DNA of 43,629 nucleotides, from contig JAMPHT010000026.1 in the NCBI GenBank assembly GCA_023663285.1, forward strand, positions 1 through 43,629. The letters run 5' to 3'. Each line of letters begins with the position of its first letter. Position 1 is the stretch's first letter. The notes under the pieces were generated by a model. That model had not been told where the DNA came from and made no database searches. It was given only the letters and a program-made list of their open reading frames with translations. The position numbers and the translations under genes were made by a program. Positions 35,658-43,629 of the stretch are shown piece after piece. Origin of the DNA: Bacillota bacterium. GTDB lineage: Bacteria; Bacillota; Clostridia; Lachnospirales; Lachnospiraceae.

Positions 35658-36731
35658 ATGCAAAAGATTTTGGTAGTGGATGATGAGGAAACAAACCGCG
35701 AGTTACTGCGGGCAATACTGGAAGATTGTTATACGGTGGTGACGGTGGAGGACGGAGAGAAGGCACTGCAGAGGCTGCGGGAATATCATAAGGAAACGGC
35801 GGCGGTACTTCTGGACCTGCAGATGCCGAATACAGACGGATTCGCGGTGATAGCGGAGTTGAAAAGGAATGGCTGGATCGACAGGATCCCGGTACTCATC
35901 ATAAGCGCCGATAAAAATGTTACGATCGAGAGTCAGTGCTTTGAACAGGGGGTCTCCGACTTTATCCATAAGCCCTTTGAGCCTGCCATCGTCAGGAACA
36001 GAGTGAAAAGCTCCATTGATCTGTTCGACCGTAAGAACGGGCTGGAACAAAAGGTGGAGGAGCAGGCGGTAACGCTGGAGAGGCAGTCGCAGATCATCCA
36101 GCTGCAGGAAGAAAAGCTGAGCCAGGCAAAGCCCTTCAACAAGTTGATGCTGGAGTACCGTTCTGCGATCATGGAAGTGGAGACAAGGCTTAAGGTACTG
36201 AACGCGGTATTTTCCGAGGAATATAACAGAAACCCTTTTGAGTCCATCCGGAGCAGGCTGAAATCGCCGGAGAGCATTGCCAGGAAATTAGAGCGGAAGG
36301 GCTATCCCCTCACCCTGGGAAATATAAAGGAGTATGTGACGGATGTGGCGGGATTGCGGGTGATCTGCTCTTTCCCGGACGATATCTACCGGCTGGCGGA
36401 CCTGCTGATCGAGCAGGATGATATAATGCTTTTAAGGTCAAAGGATTATATAAAGACGCCTAAGCCCAACGGCTACCGAAGCCTACATCTGACTTTGAGC
36501 GTGCCCCTGTTTCTTCCCTACGAAAAGAAGTATGTGAAGGTGGAGGTACAGTTCCGCACCATTGCCATGGATTTTTGGGCAAGCCTAGAGCATAAGCTGA
36601 AATATAAGAAAGACGGTTTGGCGGATGCGGATGAGATCGAGCGGCAGCTGAAGGTATGCGCGGACTCCATCGAGGAGCTGGATTACCGGATGCAGGAGAT
36701 ACGGGATAAAATCTACGGCTCCGACCAATAA
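35658..36731 (+). CDS. Response regulator fused to a RelA/SpoT-type (p)ppGpp synthetase domain
   Basis: 357 residues. Residues 1-120 are a receiver domain with the full set: D8-D9, phospho-acceptor D53 in LLDLQMP, S83 and K105 in HKPFEP. A coiled coil follows (about 125-160). Residues ~165-357 match small alarmone synthetases of the RelQ/RelP type: RSRLKSPESIARKLERKG, D229 in DVAGLRV, YIKTPKPNGYRSLHL, E296 in VEVQFRT, and MDFWASLEHKLKYKK. Both the Mg-binding aspartate and the catalytic glutamate are present, so it could make pppGpp or ppGpp. Phosphorylation of D53 probably controls it, but no sensor kinase is encoded nearby. There is no hydrolase domain. It is placed between cinA and recA, with a weak ribosome site (AGGA). 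Confidence 0.88.
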   Translation: MQKILVVDDEETNRELLRAILEDCYTVVTVEDGEKALQRLREYHKETAAVLLDLQMPNTDGFAVIAELKRNGWIDRIPVLIISADKNVTIESQCFEQGVSDFIHKPFEPAIVRNRVKSSIDLFDRKNGLEQKVEEQAVTLERQSQIIQLQEEKLSQAKPFNKLMLEYRSAIMEVETRLKVLNAVFSEEYNRNPFESIRSRLKSPESIARKLERKGYPLTLGNIKEYVTDVAGLRVICSFPDDIYRLADLLIEQDDIMLLRSKDYIKTPKPNGYRSLHLTLSVPLFLPYEKKYVKVEVQFRTIAMDFWASLEHKLKYKKDGLADADEIERQLKVCADSIEELDYRMQEIRDKIYGSDQ

Positions 36732-37056
36732 TGAGAGGACGCCGTAATTATTCAGCCTGGCAAATGTGACGGCGTTAGGAGAGTATTGCCGCCTGCCGCA
36801 TGGAACGGGCAATCAGACCAATCCCACGGAGTCTGGCGACTCCGTGGGATTAGAATTTCTTCTCACACTTTTTACTTGCAGAAATATTCGTTCTATGTTA
36901 CACTTTCTTTGTCTGATACTTCGTGTATTTCTTATCTGTATCGGTATGTAGGGGCATTTCGCCATCTGTTTCAGAAAAATAATGAATAAAAAATGGAGGT
37001 GGATGCCTTTGAGGGAGTTTTAAAGGACTTTTATTGTAATAAAATACAAATTGTAA
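36732..37056. other. Intergenic region before recA with several hairpins
   Basis: No gene is seen. The first half holds ACGCCGT/ACGGCGT (36739-36745 with 36769-36775), ATTGCC/GGCAAT (36785-36790 with 36808-36813) and a strong 14-bp stem at 36820-36851, followed by AGAATTTCTTCTCACACT (36852-36869), the reverse complement of the end sequence of the element at 34081. The rest is AT-rich up to the recA promoter. Confidence 0.6.
36820..36851 (+). terminator. 14-bp perfect GC-rich hairpin after the REC-synthetase gene
   Basis: AATCCCACGGAGTC (36820-36833) and GACTCCGTGGGATT (36838-36851) pair perfectly around a TGGC loop. The following sequence (AGAATTTCTTCTC) is pyrimidine-rich but lacks an immediate U-run. 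It is the best candidate for the end of the cinA/REC-synthetase transcript. Confidence 0.55.
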
Positions 37057-37085
37057 TTGACAAATCAGAACAAATGTTTTATTCT
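37057..37085 (+). promoter_or_regulatory. recA promoter
   Basis: TTGACA at 37057-37062 and TATTCT at 37080-37085, spacer 17. An imperfect LexA-like site GAACAAATGTTT (37068-37079) fills the spacer. Confidence 0.7.
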
Positions 37086-37093
37086 TAAAAAGA

Positions 37094-37107
37094 AGAACAT
37101 TTGTTCT
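37094..37107 (+). promoter_or_regulatory. LexA (SOS) box of recA
   Basis: AGAACATTTGTTCT is a perfect palindrome that fits the Firmicute SOS consensus GAAC-N4-GTTC. It begins nine bases after the -10 element, so LexA bound here would block transcription start. Confidence 0.85.
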
Positions 37108-37127
37108 ATACAAAAAGGAGATTTCAA

Positions 37128-38225
37128 ATGGAAAAAGATGAAAAATTGAAAGCGTTAGATGCGGCAATCAGCCAGATCGAGAAGCAGTACGGAAAGGGAG
37201 CGGTCATGAAGCTGGGCGACCCTTCCGCGCAGATGAATGTAGAGACGATCCCCACCGGATCCTTAAGCCTTGATATTGCGCTGGGACTTGGGGGCATCCC
37301 CAAAGGGAGGATCGTGGAGATATACGGCCCGGAATCCAGCGGTAAGACCACCGTCACCCTGCATATGATCGCAGAGGTACAGAAGAGGGGCGGTATTGCA
37401 GGATTTATTGATGCGGAGCACGCCCTGGACCCGGTCTATGCGAAGAATATCGGCGTGGATATTGATAATCTGTACATTTCTCAGCCGGATAACGGCGAGC
37501 AGGCGCTGGAAATCACGGAGACCATGGTTCGCTCCGGCGCCATTGACATAGTCGTTGTGGACTCTGTGGCAGCTCTTGTGCCCAAGGCGGAGATCGACGG
37601 AGACATGGGAGACAGCCATGTGGGACTGCAGGCCAGGCTGATGTCCCAGGCTCTGCGGAAGTTGACCGCGGTGATCAGCAAGTCCAACTGCACGGTAGTG
37701 TTTATCAACCAGCTTCGTGAAAAAGTGGGTATAATGTTCGGAAATCCGGAGACGACTACCGGCGGTCGGGCGCTGAAGTTTTACTCTTCCGTGCGTCTGG
37801 ACGTGCGCCGGATCGAATCCCTGAAGCAGGGCGGCGAGGTCATCGGAAACCGCACCCGCGTGAAGGTGGTAAAGAATAAGATCGCCCCGCCCTTCAAGGA
37901 GGCGGAGTTTGACATTATGTTTGGCGAGGGTATTTCCAGAGAAGGAGATATTCTGGATCTGGCGGCGGAATTGAACATTGTGGTAAAGTCCGGCGCTTGG
38001 TATGCCTATGAAGGAAATAAGATCGGTCAGGGCCGGGAGAATGCAAAGCAGTATCTGAAGGATAACCCGCAGGTCTGTCAGGAGGTCAGCCAAAAGGTAA
38101 GAGAGCATTACGGCTTTGACGGTGCAAAGGCCAAGGAGGACGCAGCCGGAGGAAAGAAGCCCGCAGACGAGGGGGAGAAGGCAGCGTCGGAAACGGAAAA
38201 AACCTTGAAAAAGAAGGAGTCGTAA
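37128..38225 (+). CDS. recA: Recombinase RecA
   Basis: Strand-exchange recombinase and co-protease for LexA. 365 residues. Walker [11 protein letters not shown] (about residues 65-74), Walker [15 protein letters not shown], loop L1/L2 regions ([40 protein letters not shown]) are all intact. The C-terminal ~35 residues are a Lys/Glu/Ala-rich charged tail ([15 protein letters not shown]). ATG 37128 is used with AAAAAGGAG upstream; a longer frame from 37101 would start inside the SOS box. recX follows by 42 bases. Confidence 0.98.
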   Translation: MEKDEKLKALDAAISQIEKQYGKGAVMKLGDPSAQMNVETIPTGSLSLDIALGLGGIPKGRIVEIYGPESSGKTTVTLHMIAEVQKRGGIAGFIDAEHALDPVYAKNIGVDIDNLYISQPDNGEQALEITETMVRSGAIDIVVVDSVAALVPKAEIDGDMGDSHVGLQARLMSQALRKLTAVISKSNCTVVFINQLREKVGIMFGNPETTTGGRALKFYSSVRLDVRRIESLKQGGEVIGNRTRVKVVKNKIAPPFKEAEFDIMFGEGISREGDILDLAAELNIVVKSGAWYAYEGNKIGQGRENAKQYLKDNPQVCQEVSQKVREHYGFDGAKAKEDAAGGKKPADEGEKAASETEKTLKKKES

Positions 38226-38267
38226 GGGGGCAAAAAAGCTTCCGGAAAGAAAGAGCAGGAGCAGTTC

Positions 38268-38891
38268 ATGAGGGTCACGGCGATCGAGGAGCTGTCCCGC
38301 TCCCGCAGCAAGATATATATTGACGGAGAGTTCGCCTTTGTCCTGTACAAGGGCGAACGGCGTCTCTATCATTTGCAGGTGGGAGAGGAGATCGCTCAGA
38401 AGGATCATGACGAAATATGGAATAAGGTTCTGCCGAAGCGGGCGAAGCTTCGGGCGATGAATCTGTTGACAAAGCGGGAGTACACCGAAAAGCAGCTATA
38501 TGATAAGCTGAAAGAGGGCTTATATCCTCCGGAGGTGATCCGGGAGGCCCTTGACTATGTGGCGGAGTTTCATTATACAGACGATCTGCGATACGCCTGC
38601 GATTATATTGTGGGCCACGAGGAAACCAGGAGCCGGAGACGGATCGAACAGGACCTGATTGGAAAGGGCATTGACAGAGCAACGTTGGAGCGTGCCTGGG
38701 CTAAATGGGAAGAGCAGGGAGGAAGCCAGGACGAGGCGGCCATGATTCGGGCATTGCTGAAAAAGCGCGGATACGATCCTGAGTGTGAAGATATTCGCGA
38801 GAGGCAGAAAACCTACGCATTCCTTATGAGAAAAGGCTTTTCCGGCGATGCGGTACGGAAAGCATTAAAAGCAGATGATATTGACACTTGA
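38268..38891 (+). CDS. recX: Regulatory protein RecX
   Basis: Binds and limits RecA filaments. 207 residues, helical throughout in three-helix repeats: AMNLLTKREYTEKQLYDKLK, FHYTDDLRYACDYI and RRRIEQDLIGKGIDRATLE are the typical segments. The N-terminal ~55 residues (ELSRSRSKIYIDGEFAFVLY) form the extra beta domain seen in Firmicute members. It is 42 bases downstream of recA, and co-transcription is likely, bringing it under the same SOS control. Confidence 0.92.
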   Translation: MRVTAIEELSRSRSKIYIDGEFAFVLYKGERRLYHLQVGEEIAQKDHDEIWNKVLPKRAKLRAMNLLTKREYTEKQLYDKLKEGLYPPEVIREALDYVAEFHYTDDLRYACDYIVGHEETRSRRRIEQDLIGKGIDRATLERAWAKWEEQGGSQDEAAMIRALLKKRGYDPECEDIRERQKTYAFLMRKGFSGDAVRKALKADDIDT

Positions 38892-38916
38892 CATGAAGCA
38901 GTTTTAAGTTTAAAAT
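38888..38916 (+). promoter_or_regulatory. rny promoter
   Basis: TTGACA at 38888-38893 and TAAAAT at 38911-38916 with a 17-base spacer, overlapping the recX stop codon region. A second TTGACA at 38881-38886 lies just upstream. Confidence 0.65.
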
Positions 38917-38962
38917 TTAACTGTTGTAATGTGCTTGTTTATGTACAATGAAAACCAAATAA

Positions 38963-38975
38963 AGGAGGTGCTCCT
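38963..38975 (+). promoter_or_regulatory. Ribosome-site hairpin before rny
   Basis: AGGAG-GTG-CTCCT forms a perfect 5-bp hairpin in which the Shine-Dalgarno sequence is one arm, ending four bases before the rny ATG at 38980. Folding would hide the ribosome site, so translation may be modulated. Confidence 0.4.
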
Positions 38976-38979
38976 GTAG

Positions 38980-40533
38980 ATGTCGCCATACATTTGGGTC
39001 ATTATCATTGTGGCAGCCATTGTTGTGTCAGCAGTAGTAACGACTCTGATCGTGACAAACGTTCAGAAGAAGTCAGCTGCTTCAACCATTGGAAATGCAC
39101 AGGATAAGGCAAGGGAGATTATCGACGAAGCTCTTAAGACGGCTGAGACAAAGAAGCGTGAATCGCTCCTTGAGGTAAAGGAAGAGTCCATTCGTACCAA
39201 GAATGAACTTGACAAGGAGATCAAGGAACGCAGGGCGGAAGCCCAGCGGTATGAGCGCAGGGTCCAGCAGAAAGAAGAGAACATCGATAAGAAGGCAGAC
39301 GCTATTGAGAAGCGTGAAGCGAGCTTAACAGCGAAGGAAGAATCTTTAAACAAGATGAAGGAAGAGGTCTCCAAGCTGAATGAGCAGCGTGTACAGGAAC
39401 TGGAACGAATTTCCGGATTAACCTCTGAACAAGCAAAAGACTACTTATTGAAAATTGTTGAAGATGAAGTAAAGCATGAAACGGCCGTGATGATCAAGGA
39501 AATGGAGAGTCGGGCCAAAGAAGAAGCAGACAAAAAGGCGAAGGAATATGTAGTGAATGCCATACAGAGATGTGCAGCAGACCATGTCTCTGAAACTACG
39601 ATTTCCGTCGTACAGCTTCCGAATGACGAGATGAAGGGAAGGATCATAGGTCGAGAGGGAAGAAATATACGTACCCTGGAGACTATGACCGGTGTGGATC
39701 TGATCATAGACGATACGCCGGAGGCAGTGATCCTGTCAGGCTTTGACCCGATTCGTCGTGAGGTTGCGAGGATCGCGCTTGAGAAACTGATCGTGGACGG
39801 GCGTATCCATCCCGCCAGAATCGAAGAGACGGTGGAAAAAGCGCAAAAAGAAGTGGAAGTGATGATGAAGGAAGAAGGCGAGGCCGCAACGCTTGAGGTT
39901 GGCGTACATGGTATCCATCCTGAGCTTGTCAGATTGCTGGGTAAGATGAAATTCAGAACCAGCTATGGCCAGAATGCACTGAAGCATTCCATTGAGGTTG
40001 CGCAGCTGTCAGGGCTTCTTGCCGCAGAGATGGGGCTGGACGTCAGACTGGCAAAGCGTGCCGGGCTGCTCCATGACATCGGCAAGTCGGTGGACCATGA
40101 AATGGAAGGGTCTCACATCCAGCTTGGCGTGGAGCTGTGCAGAAAGTACAAGGAGAATTCCGTTGTCATCAACGCAGTAGAATCCCATCACGGTGATGTG
40201 GAAGCAACATCCCTGATTGCATGTATTGTACAAGCTGCTGATACAATATCCGCTGCAAGACCGGGAGCTAGAAGGGAAACTCTGGAAACCTATACTAGCA
40301 GATTAACAAAATTAGAAGAAATAACAAACAATTTCAAAGGTGTAGATAAATCTTTTGCTATTCAGGCAGGTCGTGAAGTTCGAGTGATGGTTGTGCCGGA
40401 GCAGATTTCGGATGCCGATATGGTTTTGCTGGCCCGTGATATTTCCAAGAAGATCGAGACGGAAATGGAATATCCCGGACAGATCAAGGTAAACGTTATC
40501 CGTGAAAGCCGTGTGATCGAATACGCAAAGTAA
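38980..40533 (+). CDS. rny: Ribonuclease Y
   Basis: Membrane-bound endoribonuclease that starts mRNA decay in Firmicutes. 517 residues. One N-terminal membrane helix (about 3-25), a long coiled coil (about 30-200, rich in Lys/Glu), a KH RNA-binding domain (about 210-270, [20 protein letters not shown]), and an HD catalytic domain (about 330-430) with [17 protein letters not shown] and [12 protein letters not shown]. The C-terminal domain contains [14 protein letters not shown]. The start has AAAGGAGGTG upstream. It has its own promoter after recX and a terminator at 40580-40622. Confidence 0.97.
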   Translation: MSPYIWVIIIVAAIVVSAVVTTLIVTNVQKKSAASTIGNAQDKAREIIDEALKTAETKKRESLLEVKEESIRTKNELDKEIKERRAEAQRYERRVQQKEENIDKKADAIEKREASLTAKEESLNKMKEEVSKLNEQRVQELERISGLTSEQAKDYLLKIVEDEVKHETAVMIKEMESRAKEEADKKAKEYVVNAIQRCAADHVSETTISVVQLPNDEMKGRIIGREGRNIRTLETMTGVDLIIDDTPEAVILSGFDPIRREVARIALEKLIVDGRIHPARIEETVEKAQKEVEVMMKEEGEAATLEVGVHGIHPELVRLLGKMKFRTSYGQNALKHSIEVAQLSGLLAAEMGLDVRLAKRAGLLHDIGKSVDHEMEGSHIQLGVELCRKYKENSVVINAVESHHGDVEATSLIACIVQAADTISAARPGARRETLETYTSRLTKLEEITNNFKGVDKSFAIQAGREVRVMVVPEQISDADMVLLARDISKKIETEMEYPGQIKVNVIRESRVIEYAK

Positions 40534-40579
40534 CCATGACAAACAGTTCAGACTTGAAAATTTCATAAGAGAGAAGAGT

Positions 40580-40622
40580 TGTCGCTTTCACAAATATAAT
40601 TTGTGAGGCGGCAGCTTTTTTT
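40580..40622 (+). terminator. Intrinsic terminator after rny
   Basis: TCACAAAT (40588-40595) pairs with ATTTGTGA (40599-40606), extended by a GC-containing lower stem, and is followed by seven Ts (40616-40622). Confidence 0.8.
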
Positions 40623-40695
40623 CATATATGATAAAGTGCAAAAGAAAAACAAGCGGCCTGCGAAGCAGGCGATAAAGTGCAGGAGGCGCTTTAGA

Positions 40696-40704
40696 TGATA
40701 TAAT
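40696..40704 (+). promoter_or_regulatory. Extended -10 promoter for the lipoprotein gene
   Basis: TGATATAAT at 40696-40704 matches an extended -10 element; no good -35 is present at the expected distance. An 11-base GATAAAGTGCA occurs twice just upstream (about 40629-40641 and 40671-40681) on either side of a small GCCTGC/GCAGGC hairpin. Confidence 0.45.
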
Positions 40705-40750
40705 AATAGAAAATGCAGTTAAACCATAAAATCACGAAGAGGAAATTATA

Positions 40751-41527
40751 ATGACAGGAATCAGGAAAATAGCAGTATGCTGTCTGGCGGCCGTGATGGC
40801 AGTGGCGTTTACGGCCTGCGGACAAAAATCAGGAGTTTACTATGAAGCACTGGATGTATCCTGTGTGAAAGGTCCGGTGGAATCGGTCTTTCCCGGAGGC
40901 GTATACTATCTGTATTACGACGGACGCATCTATACGTCTGTATCCGGCGTGATGCTCAGTGAATATGGATATACCGGGGAATATGCCCTGCAGACGCTCT
41001 GTGAGGTATCCGGAAACGGATGGTCAAAATGGTCTGCGGATGGAGCTCTGCTGGATGAGGTCACCCATACCGGGAGGATCTATAGGATTGCAAATATTGA
41101 TGAGAAGGACAGGGTCATATTGTATTTTCAAAGTGATGCCGGAGACGTGCAGCCGGCCGCGGAGTATGCCTTTGCCTTTGACTGCTGCAACGGAAAGCGC
41201 TTTTCTACCGGCAAAGATGTTTTCGGAGGGAGAATAGACGCGGAGCTGACAGAGGAGATCTGCGGGGCGGACGGAATGGCGATGGACTGCGCGGAAGGTG
41301 ACCTTGAAGCTTTTTTTAAAGCATTGTATGCTGCTCCCGTGCTGGAGGAGGGGGCAGAACTGACGGAAGCCCCTGCCGCCATGACACGATTTTTCTTTCA
41401 GGATCGATTTTGGGGCGGACTCTATTTTTATATTTCTGCCGACGGCAATGTGTGTTATGTCACACCGGAGCAGACCGTATTCCTGTTTGAACTGGACAGT
41501 GACAGCGTCTCCTTCCTGTTCCCGTGA
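40751..41527 (+). CDS. Putative lipoprotein of unknown function
   Basis: 258 residues. A signal peptide with a lipobox-like end (MAVAFTAC) places the lipidated cysteine near residue 23, so the protein should be anchored outside the membrane. The rest has no recognised domain; it is acidic and beta-rich, with aromatic clusters (GGVYYLYYDGRIYTSVSG, FWGGLYFYISADGNVCYV) and several cysteines (CCNG, CGAD). It stands alone between the rny terminator and the aminotransferase promoter. Confidence 0.75.
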   Translation: MTGIRKIAVCCLAAVMAVAFTACGQKSGVYYEALDVSCVKGPVESVFPGGVYYLYYDGRIYTSVSGVMLSEYGYTGEYALQTLCEVSGNGWSKWSADGALLDEVTHTGRIYRIANIDEKDRVILYFQSDAGDVQPAAEYAFAFDCCNGKRFSTGKDVFGGRIDAELTEEICGADGMAMDCAEGDLEAFFKALYAAPVLEEGAELTEAPAAMTRFFFQDRFWGGLYFYISADGNVCYVTPEQTVFLFELDSDSVSFLFP

Positions 41528-41583
41528 GAATGTTTGCCGGTTTTCGCCGTCACCTGCTATTTCCGCAATTTTAAAATTCCCTC

Positions 41584-41612
41584 TTGTAGAATCCTGCCTC
41601 TTGTAGTATGAT
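41584..41612 (+). promoter_or_regulatory. Promoter of the aminotransferase gene
   Basis: TTGTAG at 41584-41589 and TATGAT at 41607-41612 with a 17-base spacer. The sequence CTCTTGTAG is repeated at 41581-41589 and 41598-41606, so the -35 sequence is duplicated within the spacer. Confidence 0.5.
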
Positions 41613-41669
41613 AGTTCGAGTGAATGTATGATTGTATACAATTATCCAATGATGATCTGAGGAGGCAGT

Positions 41670-42968
41670 ATGAAAGCGTATCAGGAACTGAGCAAAGAGG
41701 AACTGTTATCATTGCAGAAACAGCTGGAAAAGGACTTTGAGGTGGTGAAGGGAAGAGGGCTTAAGCTGGATATGTCCAGGGGCAAGCCATCCGTAGCCCA
41801 GCTTGATATGGGAATGGATATTTTTGACGTTCTGAACTCAAAGAGCGATATGAAGAGCATGAACGGCGTAGATGTGCGAAATTACGGCGTGCTGGACGGA
41901 CTGGACGAGGCAAAGCAGATGATGGCGGATATCATGGGCGTCTCCATGAAAAACGTGATCGTGTACGGAAACGCCAGCCTGAACATTATGTACGATGCGG
42001 TTTCCAGCGCCATGATCCACGGCGTTATGGGCAATACCCCCTGGTGCAGGCTGGAAAAGGTAAAGTTTCTGTGCCCGGCGCCCGGCTATGACAGGCATTT
42101 TGCCATCACCCAGCACTTTGGGATCGAAATGATTACCGTGCCCATGACCCCTCAGGGACCTGATATGGATATGGTGGAGCGGCTGGTGGCTGAGGATGAG
42201 AGCATCAAGGGCATCTGGTGCGTTCCCAAGTATTCCAATCCTCAGGGCTACTCCTACTCTGACGAGACGGTGAGGCGGTTTGCAAACCTGAAGCCTGCGG
42301 CAAAGGATTTCCGCATTTTCTGGGACAATGCCTATGCGGTGCATCATCTTTATGATGAGCCGGAGAGACAGGACAAGATCCTGGAGATCCTGGAAGAGTG
42401 TGAAAAGGCGGGCAATCCGGATATGGTATATGAGTTTGCGTCCACCTCCAAGATCAGCTTTTCCGGGGCAGGGGTGGCGGCTATCGCTTCCTCTGAAGGG
42501 AATCTGGAGTGTATCAAAAAGTCATTGACAATACAGACCATCGGCTACGACAAGATCAATCAGCTCCGTCATGCCCGTTATTTTAAGAATTTTGACGGGA
42601 TCAGGGAGCATATGAAAAAGCATGCGGCGTTGATGCGGCCCAAGTTCGAGGCGGTGGAAGGGATTCTGGAAAAGGAGCTGGGGGGCTTAGGGATCGGAAC
42701 CTGGACCAAGCCAAACGGCGGTTATTTCATTTCCTTTGACGCCATGGAAGGATGCGCTAAGGCAATCGTTGCAAAGTGTAAGGAGGCCGGCGTAGTGCTG
42801 ACAGGCGCGGGAGCCACTTACCCCTACGGAAAGGACCCCAAGGACAGCAATATCCGCATCGCTCCCTCCTTTCCCACACCGGAGGAAATGTCTATGGCCA
42901 CGGAGCTGTTCGTGCTGTGCGTAAAGCTTGTGAGTGTAGAGAAGCTTTTGCAGAATGGAGAAACGTAG
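41670..42968 (+). CDS. Aspartate aminotransferase, class Ic type (fold-type I PLP enzyme)
   Basis: 432 residues. It belongs to the divergent aspartate aminotransferase group once annotated as MocR-like aminotransferase without the DNA-binding domain. Motifs: N-terminal RGLKLDMSRGKPSVAQLDMG, VYGNASLNIMYDAVS (cofactor phosphate region), VPKYSNPQGYSYSDETVRR, FWDNAYAVHHL (aspartate to the pyridine nitrogen), and the Schiff-base lysine in ASTSKISFSGAG. The C-terminal IRIAPSFPT has the substrate-carboxylate arginine. GAGGAGG-type sequence (AGGAGGCAGT) precedes the ATG. The substrate is probably aspartate/2-oxoglutarate by family, not shown here. Confidence 0.9.
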   Translation: MKAYQELSKEELLSLQKQLEKDFEVVKGRGLKLDMSRGKPSVAQLDMGMDIFDVLNSKSDMKSMNGVDVRNYGVLDGLDEAKQMMADIMGVSMKNVIVYGNASLNIMYDAVSSAMIHGVMGNTPWCRLEKVKFLCPAPGYDRHFAITQHFGIEMITVPMTPQGPDMDMVERLVAEDESIKGIWCVPKYSNPQGYSYSDETVRRFANLKPAAKDFRIFWDNAYAVHHLYDEPERQDKILEILEECEKAGNPDMVYEFASTSKISFSGAGVAAIASSEGNLECIKKSLTIQTIGYDKINQLRHARYFKNFDGIREHMKKHAALMRPKFEAVEGILEKELGGLGIGTWTKPNGGYFISFDAMEGCAKAIVAKCKEAGVVLTGAGATYPYGKDPKDSNIRIAPSFPTPEEMSMATELFVLCVKLVSVEKLLQNGET

Positions 42969-43040
42969 CCGCTGTAGAGGAAAGGCGGAAGGGCAGCGCC
43001 TGCTATATGCGTAGAGGAAAGGAAGCAGAGGGAGGTTTCT

Positions 43041-43574
43041 ATGGAAGAATATAAGAGATTGAACAGAGAGCTGGTGGCCAAAGGCGCTATTATCGATTAT
43101 TATCGGGACACCATGCTGATACCCAACGGAAATACTGCAAAGTGGGATTTGATCGACCATAAGGGGGCGGCGGCAGTGGTGGCTGTCCGGGAGGACGGAA
43201 AGCTGCTGATGGTCCGCCAGTACCGCAACGCCTTAGAGCGGGAGACGCTGGAGATCCCCGCGGGCGGCCTGAACGGACGGCAGGAGCCCACGGAGACGGC
43301 GGCCCGGAGAGAACTGGAGGAAGAGACGGGCTTCACCTGTGATAAGCTGGAGCTGTTAAATTCCATCTATACCACAGTTGCATTCTGTAATGAAAAGATA
43401 GACATTTATCTTGCGAAGGATCTGAAGCCGGGGAAGCAGCACCTGGACGAGGACGAATACCTGAATGTGGAGGCGTATGAGCTGGAGGAGCTGAAGCAGA
43501 TGATATTTGACTGTAAGATCCAGGATTCCAAGACCATCTGCGGTATTCTGACCTATGCCGCAAAATTTGCGTAA
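43041..43574 (+). CDS. NUDIX hydrolase, ADP-ribose pyrophosphatase type
   Basis: 177 residues. The Nudix box is complete: GGLNGRQEPTETAARRELEE followed by ETGF. The upstream VAVREDGKLLMVRQYRNALER and ETLEIPAGG are typical of ADP-ribose pyrophosphatases, which split ADP-ribose to AMP and ribose 5-phosphate. The later YTTVAFCNEKIDIYLAKDL fits the same group. GAGGGAGG precedes the ATG. It lies 72 bases after the aminotransferase, with no terminator seen, so the two may be co-transcribed. The last 55 bases of the window after it show nothing recognisable. Confidence 0.92.
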   Translation: MEEYKRLNRELVAKGAIIDYYRDTMLIPNGNTAKWDLIDHKGAAAVVAVREDGKLLMVRQYRNALERETLEIPAGGLNGRQEPTETAARRELEEETGFTCDKLELLNSIYTTVAFCNEKIDIYLAKDLKPGKQHLDEDEYLNVEAYELEELKQMIFDCKIQDSKTICGILTYAAKFA

Positions 43575-43629
43575 CTAAGGAAACGCTGATTAATACCTTG
43601 ACCAGCATTCCCCTTATCGACATCACTCC

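Overview
The window looks like a chromosomal segment of a Clostridia member, most likely family Lachnospiraceae. The supporting signs are moderately high-GC, Gly/Glu/Lys-rich codon use with AGGAGG-type ribosome sites, the gene order rho-rpmE-DUF1385-prmC-prfA, a DUF4364 gene, the order yicC-remA-gmk-rpoZ-rimO-pgsA-cinA-recA-recX-rny, a Firmicute-type LexA box at recA, and RNase Y and RqcH instead of proteobacterial counterparts. No rRNA, tRNA, CRISPR array or intact insertion sequence was seen.

Layout. 1-2443: tail of a probable ABC-transporter ATPase, a NYN nuclease with two OST-HTH/LOTUS-like domains, and rarA. 2468-4294 (minus strand): a DUF4364 regulator-like gene and malic enzyme. 4404-9772: rho, rpmE, DUF1385, prmC and prfA, a transcription-termination and translation cluster. 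9815-10515: a lower-GC gene pair containing a retropepsin-like protease. 10558-17020: a surface module made of a small DUF3592-like membrane protein, a 1373-residue von Willebrand A protein and a 625-residue secreted, membrane-anchored beta protein. 17021-17732: a 712-base region without an annotated gene, which carries a perfect-consensus promoter on the minus strand. 17733-27995: a polycistron of a membrane c-di-GMP phosphodiesterase, an F-type ATPase (a, c, b, alpha, gamma, beta, epsilon; no delta) and recJ. 28055-29848 (minus): rqcH. 30021-38891: the yicC-to-recX core cluster, interrupted by a structured repeat region after pgsA and by a response regulator fused to a (p)ppGpp-synthetase domain between cinA and recA. 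38980-43574: rny, a lipoprotein, a class-Ic aspartate aminotransferase and a NUDIX hydrolase.

Most genes are housekeeping: RNA termination and decay (Rho, RNase Y, YicC), translation termination (PrfA, PrmC), ribosome quality and modification (RqcH, RimO, L31), recombination and repair (RarA, RecJ, RecA, RecX), nucleotide and phospholipid synthesis (Gmk, PgsA), and energy metabolism. The unusual content is the REC-alarmone synthetase fusion at 35658-36731, the F-ATPase operon without a delta gene whose c subunit has a signal peptide and which is led by an EAL phosphodiesterase, the orphan strong promoter at 17435-17463, the large vWA surface pair, the retropepsin pair, and the multi-hairpin repeat at 34081-34349 whose end sequence recurs near 36852-36868. 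All family assignments come from reading motifs; no database search was run.
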